Of a stretch of DNA of 5,526 bases, positions 1-5,526 are shown piece after piece. The translations under genes were made by a program, and so were the position numbers. The notes below the pieces were generated by a model. It searched no databases. It saw nothing but the letters and a program-made list of their open reading frames with translations, and was not told where the DNA came from. Positions within the stretch are counted from its first letter, which is position 1. Every line of letters begins with the position of its first letter. The stretch is from positions 1 to 5,526 of the forward strand of contig JAEXBT010000123.1 in NCBI GenBank assembly GCA_023393895.1, given 5' to 3'. Source of the DNA: Pseudomonadota bacterium. Lineage in GTDB: Bacteria; Pseudomonadota; Gammaproteobacteria; Xanthomonadales; Xanthomonadaceae.

Positions 1-7
1 ATCCCCC

Positions 8-12
8 GGAGG
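8..12 (+). promoter_or_regulatory. Ribosome binding site of acpP
   Basis: GGAGG, part of the longer purine run GGAGGGG, lies 8 bases before the acpP ATG at 21. It is the strongest Shine-Dalgarno match in the window, which fits the very high translation expected of acyl carrier protein. Only 20 bases precede acpP here, so no promoter can be assessed. Confidence 0.85.
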
Positions 13-20
13 GGTCACAC

Positions 21-260
21 ATGAGCAACATCGAAGAGCGCGTCAAGAAGATCGTGGTCGAGCAACTGGGCGTCAAGGAAGAGGACGTCACCAACAGCGC
101 GTCGTTCGTCGACGACCTGGGCGCGGACTCGCTCGATACCGTCGAGCTCGTCATGGCGCTGGAAGAAGAGTTCGAGTGCGAGATCCCGGACGAGGAAGCC
201 GAGAAGATCACCAACGTGCAGCAGGCCATCGATTACGTGAAGGCCCACGTCAAGGAGTGA
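21..260 (+). CDS. acpP: Acyl carrier protein AcpP
   Basis: This 79-residue acidic protein is the acyl carrier protein of type II fatty acid synthesis. In the cytoplasm it carries acyl intermediates as thioesters on a 4'-phosphopantetheine arm and passes them among the Fab enzymes. The attachment site is visible as the DSL motif at residues 36-38, so Ser37 (codon at 129-131) is the residue expected to be modified by holo-ACP synthase. Acidic helix II follows ([14 protein letters not shown]), the surface that partner enzymes recognise, and then the conserved IPDEEAEKI segment. The length matches the family (E. coli 78 residues). Cys53 stands where E. coli has Thr. The start is fixed by the strong ribosome binding site. 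Position directly upstream of fabF is the classic arrangement. The call is essentially certain; the xanthomonad likeness is from memory. Confidence 0.98.
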   Translation: MSNIEERVKKIVVEQLGVKEEDVTNSASFVDDLGADSLDTVELVMALEEEFECEIPDEEAEKITNVQQAIDYVKAHVKE

Positions 261-276
261 TCCTGCTCGCGCAGGA
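261..276 (+). other. Hairpin just after the acpP stop codon
   Basis: TCCTGC (261-266) and GCAGGA (271-276) form a perfect 6-base-pair stem closing a TCGC loop, starting at the first base after the acpP TGA. No T-run follows (next bases AATGATG), so it is not a canonical intrinsic terminator. By inference it could protect the acpP message 3' end or mark a processing point, since acpP is usually expressed far above fabF. Confidence 0.55.
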
Positions 277-283
277 ATGATGC

Positions 284-306
284 CGGGGCCGCTTCGAGCG
301 GCCTCG
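284..306 (+). other. Second, longer hairpin in the acpP-fabF spacer
   Basis: Bases 284-293 pair with 297-306 to give a 10-pair stem (one G-U) around a TCG loop, with a GC-rich core GGCCGCT/AGCGGCC. It ends 42 bases before the fabF ATG. No T-tract follows, so termination would have to be partial or factor-dependent. With the smaller hairpin at 261-276 it fills the first half of the only sizeable spacer in the window. A role in attenuating readthrough from acpP, or in stabilising processed acpP mRNA, is inference. Confidence 0.6.
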
Positions 307-338
307 TGCATGTTGGAAGCCACGCATCCACGGAAGAT

Positions 339-343
339 CGGAG
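339..343 (+). promoter_or_regulatory. Ribosome binding site that fixes the fabF start
   Basis: CGGAG lies 5 bases before the ATG at 349. The in-frame ATGs further upstream (277 and 280) have only an AGGA directly abutting them and lie within the hairpin region, so this site supports 349 as the true start. Confidence 0.7.
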
Positions 344-348
344 CCCCC

Positions 349-1590
<1,242 letters not shown>

Positions 1591-1621
1591 GCCAAGGGCG
1601 CCGCCGGCACCGCATCCTCCC
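1591..1621 (+). other. Short fabF-pabB spacer without a clear ribosome binding site
   Basis: The 31 bases between the fabF stop and the pabB ATG contain no purine-rich Shine-Dalgarno at normal distance. The bases directly before the ATG are CATCCTCCC, pyrimidine-rich and unlike a binding site. The only purine run, AAGGG near 1595, is more than 20 bases away. Translation of pabB may be weak or depend on ribosomes finishing fabF; this is inference. Confidence 0.5.
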
Positions 1622-3004
1622 ATGCCGATCGAACGAATCGCCGCGCCCGTCGATCTCGCGGCGTTGCGCCGGGTGGCGCCCGCGCGCTATCCGTTGCTGA
1701 TGGTGTCCTCGGCGGCCGCGCTCGATGCCTCGGCGCGCAAGCACGCGCGCTGGGACATGTTGCTGGCCGGCGATGGCCGGGGCTTTGCGCTGCACGCCGA
1801 CGGCCGCGTCCGCGACTTGGAGGGCCGTGTGCTGGAAGGCGGCTTCCTCGAGCGGCTTGAAGCGGCTTGGCAATCGACCCGGGTTCCCCCGGAAGAATGC
1901 GACGTCGACGTGCCCGCACTTCCCTTTCGCGGCGGCTGGGCCCTGTTCTGCGGCTACGAAATGGCGGCGGAGGTCGAGCCGATCCTCGAGCTGCCGCATG
2001 CGCAAGGCGGGCTGCCGGTGGCGATCGCGTTGCGCTGCCCGGTCGCGCTGCTGCACGACCATGCCGACGACGTGCTGTTGCTGGTCACCGAACCCGATGC
2101 CGATGCCCTCGGCGATGCGGTCCGTGCCGACATCGACGTGGTGCGTGCGTTGCCCCCCTCGCCAGGCAGGCAGGCACCGCAGTCGATCGAGGAGGAGCCG
2201 CCTGTGCGTTTCACCGATGGCGTGCGCCGGGTGCTTGATTACCTGGCTGCCGGCGACGTGTTCCAGGTCAACCTGTCGCATGGCTGGCGCGCGCGCTTCG
2301 CCGCGCCCCTCGACCCGATGGCGCTGCACGCACGGTTGGCCGAGGCCAATCCCGCGCCGTTCGCGGGCGTGTTCGCGCACGGCGGCTGGGCGGTGGTCAG
2401 CGCCTCGCCGGAGCGGCTGGTGTCGATCCGCGGCGATATCGTCGAGACCCGGCCGATCGCCGGCACCCGGCCGCGCATGGCAGGCGACGACGATGCCTCG
2501 CGCATCCGCGAGCTGGTCGGCCACCCGAAGGAACGCGCCGAGCATGTGATGCTGGTGGATCTGGAACGCAACGATCTCGGCCGCGTCTGCGCCGGTGGCA
2601 CGGTGGAGGTGGACGAGCTGATGCGCGTCGAAAGCTACGCGCATGTCCATCACATCGTCAGCAACGTGCGCGGCCGCCTGCGCCCGGACGCTTCACCCAT
2701 CGATGTCATCCGTGCGGTGTTTCCAGGCGGCACGATCACCGGCGCGCCCAAGGTACGCTGCATGCAGATCATCGCCGAGCTTGAGGCGACTGGCCGCGGC
2801 GCCTACACCGGCGCAATGGGCTGGCTCGGGAATGACGGCGACCTCGACCTCAACATCCTGATCCGCAGCGCCGAAATAGAGGGCGACACGCTGCGCTTTC
2901 GCACCGGCGCGGGCATCGTCATCGACTCCGATCCCGACCGCGAGCTGGCCGAAACCCGCGCCAAGGCACGCGGGATGCTGCGGGCGCTGGGCGTTGCCGG
3001 ATGA
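1622..3004 (+). CDS. pabB: Aminodeoxychorismate synthase component I (PabB), with TrpE-like PIAGT motif
   Basis: This 460-residue protein belongs to the chorismate-binding family shared by PabB and anthranilate synthase TrpE. PabB uses ammonia from the glutaminase PabA to convert chorismate to 4-amino-4-deoxychorismate for folate; no glutaminase domain is fused here and no pabA is in the window. An N-terminal domain (about 1-175, with GGWALFCGYE at 104-113) is joined by a Pro-rich linker to the catalytic domain (about 195-458). The catalytic domain shows VFQVNLS, SPERLV (262-267), VMLVDLERNDLGRVC (309-323), HHIVSNVRG, FPGGTITGAPK (367-377) and GAGIVIDSDP. FPGGTITGAPK is PabB-like. However, residues 278-282 read PIAGT, with Ala280 where E. 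coli PabB has its active-site lysine (Lys274, PIKGT); PIAGT is usual in TrpE. The overlap with pabC strongly favours PabB, but anthranilate synthase activity cannot be excluded. ATG 1622 is chosen because earlier in-frame ATGs lie inside fabF. Confidence 0.85.
   Translation: MPIERIAAPVDLAALRRVAPARYPLLMVSSAAALDASARKHARWDMLLAGDGRGFALHADGRVRDLEGRVLEGGFLERLEAAWQSTRVPPEECDVDVPALPFRGGWALFCGYEMAAEVEPILELPHAQGGLPVAIALRCPVALLHDHADDVLLLVTEPDADALGDAVRADIDVVRALPPSPGRQAPQSIEEEPPVRFTDGVRRVLDYLAAGDVFQVNLSHGWRARFAAPLDPMALHARLAEANPAPFAGVFAHGGWAVVSASPERLVSIRGDIVETRPIAGTRPRMAGDDDASRIRELVGHPKERAEHVMLVDLERNDLGRVCAGGTVEVDELMRVESYAHVHHIVSNVRGRLRPDASPIDVIRAVFPGGTITGAPKVRCMQIIAELEATGRGAYTGAMGWLGNDGDLDLNILIRSAEIEGDTLRFRTGAGIVIDSDPDRELAETRAKARGMLRALGVAG
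2153..2176 (+). repeat. C6 run and CAGG tetranucleotide repeat in the pabB linker
   Basis: A run of six C (2153-2158) is followed closely by three and a half copies of CAGG (2163-2176). It lies in the part of pabB that encodes the linker between the N-terminal and chorismate-binding domains (about residues 178-185). The reading frame is intact. The repeat is too short to call a phase-variation tract with any confidence. Confidence 0.35.
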
Positions 3005-3834
3005 GCGTACGGATGTTCCTTGGCGATGTGCGGGTCGATGCGGTGGCACCGGATGATCGCGGGCTTGCCTACGGCGAGTCACTGTTTGAAACGATGCGCG
3101 CGCACCGCGGCAAGGTCCACTGGTGGGAGGCGCACATGGCGCGTCTGGCACAGGGCGCGGCCGTGTTGTTGATGCCGCTGCCGGACCTGGCGAGGGTCGC
3201 GGCCGAGGCGTCCGCGCTGCTGGACGGCGGCGACGGCGTGCTGAAACTGCAGCTCACCCGCGGTGGCGGCGGCCGCGGTTATGCCGCCTGTGCCGGGCAG
3301 GCGCCGTTCTGGATGCTGTCGCGGCATCCGCTGCCGGCCGCGACCGATGCGCTTGACGTGGTCTGGTGCGAAACCCGACTGGCGCGGCAGCCGCTGCTGG
3401 CCGGTATCAAGCACGGCAACCGGCTGGAGCAGGTGCTCGCGCGCAGCGAGGTGGAAACGAAGGGCGCGGACGAGGGGCTGGTGCGCGACGTCGCCGGACG
3501 TGTGACCTCGGGCACGGCGACGAACGTGTTCATCCACGACGGCCGCGGCTGGCATACGCCCGAACTCGACCATGCCGGCGTGGCAGGAATCTGCCGCGGC
3601 TGGCTGTTGCAGGAGAGCGAGGCGACGGTGCGGCGGATCCGTGTGGATGAAGTCGAGACGGCTGAAGCGGTTTTCCTGTGCAATGCCGTGCGCGGTATCC
3701 TGCCTGTCCGCCGGCTGGGCGACCGCGTCTGGCCATCGATCCATCCGGACATCCGCGTCCTGCAGCTTGCGCTGGGTCGCGCGCATCCGGGATTCGTGAC
3801 CCGCGCACCTGCAACGCAACAGGAGACATCGTGA
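3001..3834 (+). CDS. pabC: Aminodeoxychorismate lyase (PabC)
   Basis: PabC is a PLP-dependent fold-type IV enzyme that splits 4-amino-4-deoxychorismate into 4-aminobenzoate and pyruvate, completing the folate precursor. The 277-residue protein is close to E. coli PabC (269). Visible motifs are RGLAYGESLFETMR (20-33), LKLQLTRGGGGRGY (81-94) and LLAGIKHGNRLEQVLAR (132-148), where Lys137 aligns with the E. coli PLP lysine Lys140. These are followed by the cofactor-binding stretch DEGLVRDVAGRVTSGTATNVF (157-177) and CNAVRGILPV (227-236). The ATG at 3001 overlaps the pabB stop (ATGA) without a good ribosome binding site, so translation is probably coupled to pabB. A second in-frame ATG at 3013 gives MFLGD, matching the E. 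coli N-terminus MFLIN, and is a real alternative start. The last dozen residues hold the mltG ribosome binding site. Confidence 0.95.
   Translation: MSVRMFLGDVRVDAVAPDDRGLAYGESLFETMRAHRGKVHWWEAHMARLAQGAAVLLMPLPDLARVAAEASALLDGGDGVLKLQLTRGGGGRGYAACAGQAPFWMLSRHPLPAATDALDVVWCETRLARQPLLAGIKHGNRLEQVLARSEVETKGADEGLVRDVAGRVTSGTATNVFIHDGRGWHTPELDHAGVAGICRGWLLQESEATVRRIRVDEVETAEAVFLCNAVRGILPVRRLGDRVWPSIHPDIRVLQLALGRAHPGFVTRAPATQQETS
3821..3825 (+). promoter_or_regulatory. Ribosome binding site for the GTG start of mltG
   Basis: AGGAG inside the last codons of pabC lies 5 bases before GTG 3831. Unlike pabC and tmk, which also overlap their upstream genes, mltG therefore has a good binding site of its own. 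This decides the start: GTG 3831 leads directly into a short basic stretch and a membrane segment, whereas the ATG at 3678 would add 51 residues read out of pabC. Confidence 0.75.
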
Positions 3835-5021
3835 AGAAGAGAGGCTGCCGCAGCGCCCTGACCACCGCATTCCTGTTCCTCGTCTGCGTGGTGCTGGCGT
3901 TGGGCGTGGTCTGGCAACGGCAGAAGAGCTTTGCCGACGCCGCGATCCCCGGCATCGCGCCTGATGCCGCGGTGGTGGTGGCGCAAGGTGACTCCTTCCG
4001 CACCGTGCTCGGCAAGCTGCGGAATGCCGGCGTGCGTGCCGGTCACGACATGGAGTGGCAGGCGCTGGCACGGCTGACCGGTGCCGCGGGCAAGGTGCAG
4101 GTGGGCGAATACGCGCTGCGGCCGGGGATCACCCCGCGCCAGCTGCTGATCGACATGCGCGACGGCAAGGTGGTGAGTTATCGCTTCACCCTGATCGAGG
4201 GCTGGACGATGCGCGAGGTGCGGCGTGCGCTGGCCCGCGCGCCCCACCTGCGGCAGGAAACCGCGGACATGGAAGATGCCGCGCTGATGAAGGCACTCGG
4301 CTTCGAGGGGCAGCATCCGGAAGGCCGCTTCCTGCCCGAGACCTACCAATACAACCGCAGCGAGAGCGACCTCGGCGTACTCAAGCGCGCCCATGCGGCC
4401 ATGGAAAAGGCGCTGGATGAAGTCTGGAAGGGCCGGGATCCGGACCTGCCGTTCAAGACGCCGTATGAATTGCTCACGATGGCTTCCATCGTCGAGAAGG
4501 AGACCGGCATCCCGGACGAGCGCGCGCAGATCGCCGGGGTGTTCGACCGCCGGTTGAAGCTCGGCATGCGCCTGGAAACCGACCCGACGATCATCTATGG
4601 CCTGGGCGACAAGTGGGAGGGCCGCTTCACCTGGGCGCACCTGCGCACCGATGGCCCGTACAACACCCGGACCCGCGCCGGCCTGCCGCCGACCCCGATC
4701 GCGATGCCCGGTCGGGCGTCGCTGCAGGCGACCGCGCATCCGGCACCGGGCGATGCGCTGTTCTTCGTGGCGATCGGTGACGGCAGTGGTCGCAGCCGCT
4801 TCGCCGCCACCTACGCCGAGCACCAGCGCAACGTCGCGGCCTACCTGGCCAACCGGCGTGCGGATGCCGGGCGCGCCGATGCCGGCGAACCGATGCGCGG
4901 CACGGTCACCATCGAGGAGGATGGCGCGCTGGTGAGCGTGTCCGATGTCCCCGAGGCCGATGGTGTCCCGGCCCTGCCGCCGGCGCAGCCGCTGCCGGAT
5001 GCGACGCCGCCATCGCGATGA
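3831..5021 (+). CDS. mltG: Endolytic murein transglycosylase (MltG, YceG family)
   Basis: MltG is an inner-membrane lytic transglycosylase that cleaves within nascent peptidoglycan strands and is thought to end glycan elongation. The protein, starting at GTG, has 396 residues. It has a basic N-terminus (KKRGCR), one membrane anchor at about 8-28 and a periplasmic body. Residues about 45-125 form the LysM-like region (VVVAQGDSFRTVLGKLRNAGV, VGEYALRPGITPRQLL). The YceG catalytic domain follows with EGRFLPETYQY (164-174), LTMASIVEKETGIPDE (215-230), which holds the glutamate equivalent to E. coli Glu218, GMRLETDPTIIYG (245-257) and YNTRTRAGLPPTPIAMPG (277-294). The family core ends near residue 342. 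A tail of about 54 residues, rich in Ala, Pro and Asp, makes it longer than E. coli MltG (340). It overlaps pabC (GTGA) and tmk (ATGA) by 4 bases each. Confidence 0.95.
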   Translation: MKKRGCRSALTTAFLFLVCVVLALGVVWQRQKSFADAAIPGIAPDAAVVVAQGDSFRTVLGKLRNAGVRAGHDMEWQALARLTGAAGKVQVGEYALRPGITPRQLLIDMRDGKVVSYRFTLIEGWTMREVRRALARAPHLRQETADMEDAALMKALGFEGQHPEGRFLPETYQYNRSESDLGVLKRAHAAMEKALDEVWKGRDPDLPFKTPYELLTMASIVEKETGIPDERAQIAGVFDRRLKLGMRLETDPTIIYGLGDKWEGRFTWAHLRTDGPYNTRTRAGLPPTPIAMPGRASLQATAHPAPGDALFFVAIGDGSGRSRFAATYAEHQRNVAAYLANRRADAGRADAGEPMRGTVTIEEDGALVSVSDVPEADGVPALPPAQPLPDATPPSR

Positions 5022-5526
5022 GCGAGCTGCAGACGCATCCGCGCTTCGTCAGCATCGAAGGTGGCGAGGGTGCCGGCAAGAGCACCGTGATCTCCGCCTT
5101 GCGCGCCGCGCTGGAAGCCGGCGGTGATGCGGTGGTGGTGACCCGCGAGCCCGGCGGCACGCCGCTGGCCGAGATGATCCGCACGCTGCTCCTCGACCCC
5201 GCACACGAGCCGCCGACCCCAGACGCGGAACTGCTGCTGATGTTCGCCGCGCGCGCGCAGCATGTGCAGCAGACCATTCGCCCTGCGCTGGCGTCGGGCA
5301 CGTGGGTGCTGTGCGACCGGTTCACCGATTCCAGTCACGCCTATCAGGGCGCCGGTCGTGGGGTGGATGCGGCATTGATCGACGTGCTCGAACGCGAGTG
5401 CGTGGGCATCGTCCCCGGGCTCACCCTGCTGCTTGATCTGGATGTGGCTGCCGGACATGCGCGCATGCAAGCCCGCGGCGGCACGCCTGACCGCATCGAG
5501 CGCGAGCGCGACGCCTTCTTCCAGCG
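5018..5526 (+). CDS. tmk: Thymidylate kinase (Tmk), cut by the window end
   Basis: Tmk phosphorylates dTMP to dTDP with ATP, an essential step of dTTP supply. The frame stays open from ATG 5018 to the last base, giving 169 residues of an enzyme that normally has about 210; the C-terminus lies outside. The P-loop GGEGAGKST is at 15-23, REPGGTPLAE at 43-52, the DRF signature with DSSHAYQGAGRG at 100-115, and LLLDLDV at 137-143. The LID region ARGGTPDRIERE (152-163) contains arginines while the P-loop lacks one, as in the E. coli (type II) class. The ATG overlaps the mltG stop (ATGA) and has no clear ribosome binding site, so coupled translation is likely. In related genomes holB commonly follows; that cannot be seen here. 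Confidence 0.95.
   Translation, partial: MSELQTHPRFVSIEGGEGAGKSTVISALRAALEAGGDAVVVTREPGGTPLAEMIRTLLLDPAHEPPTPDAELLLMFAARAQHVQQTIRPALASGTWVLCDRFTDSSHAYQGAGRGVDAALIDVLERECVGIVPGLTLLLDLDVAAGHARMQARGGTPDRIERERDAFFQ

Noticed and set aside
261..306. Intrinsic terminator after acpP
   Set aside because: The stems are convincing but neither is followed by a T-tract, so they are recorded as hairpins rather than terminators.
277..348. 24-residue N-terminal extension of FabF from ATG 277
   Set aside because: The extension lies over the hairpin at 284-306, its AGGA abuts the ATG with no spacing, and FabF proteins start at the MSKRR position, which has its own ribosome binding site.
3678..3830. 51-residue upstream extension of MltG from ATG 3678
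   Set aside because: It reads out of frame through pabC, is Pro/Arg-rich, and would put the membrane anchor at an abnormal distance from the N-terminus. GTG 3831 has AGGAG 5 bases upstream.
3279..4823. Long reverse-strand open frame opposite pabC and mltG (514 codons)
   Set aside because: It is antisense to two clear genes, crosses their junction, has composition typical of antisense GC-rich shadows and no recognisable motif.

Overview
The window is a compact, GC-rich, all-forward housekeeping gene cluster from a gammaproteobacterium. It most likely comes from the Xanthomonadaceae (Xanthomonas, Lysobacter or Luteimonas type). That placement is inferred from three things: very strong G/C preference at third codon positions, an acyl carrier protein close to remembered xanthomonad AcpP, and the gene order acpP-fabF-pabB-pabC-mltG-tmk. 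The familiar enterobacterial cluster is acpP-fabF-pabC-mltG-tmk and has no pabB in it. There are no signs of mobile elements, CRISPR, tRNA/rRNA genes or horizontal transfer.

Layout. Positions 1-20 hold only the acpP ribosome binding site; the acpP promoter lies outside the window. acpP (21-260) encodes the acyl carrier protein. An 88-base spacer with two strong hairpins separates it from fabF (349-1590), which encodes 3-oxoacyl-ACP synthase II. After 31 bases comes pabB (1622-3004), component I of aminodeoxychorismate synthase. From there each gene overlaps the next by 4 bases: pabB/pabC (ATGA at 3001), pabC/mltG (GTGA at 3831) and mltG/tmk (ATGA at 5018). pabC (3001-3834) encodes aminodeoxychorismate lyase, mltG (3831-5021) the endolytic murein transglycosylase, and tmk (5018 to the window end) the first 169 residues of thymidylate kinase.

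How the genes fit together. AcpP carries the growing acyl chain that FabF elongates. PabB (with a glutaminase partner PabA/TrpG not in the window) and PabC convert chorismate to 4-aminobenzoate for folate. MltG cuts nascent peptidoglycan strands at the inner membrane. Tmk makes dTDP for DNA synthesis; its precursor dTMP needs folate, so pabBC and tmk are loosely linked in metabolism. The set therefore couples membrane, wall, folate and DNA precursor supply.

No undescribed system was found. The most notable point is that the PabB-like protein carries PIAGT, the motif typical of anthranilate synthase (TrpE), where PabB enzymes normally have PIKGT with a catalytic lysine. Lesser points are the acpP-fabF hairpins, the chain of overlapping genes, a missing Shine-Dalgarno sequence before pabB, and a proline/alanine-rich C-terminal tail on MltG.
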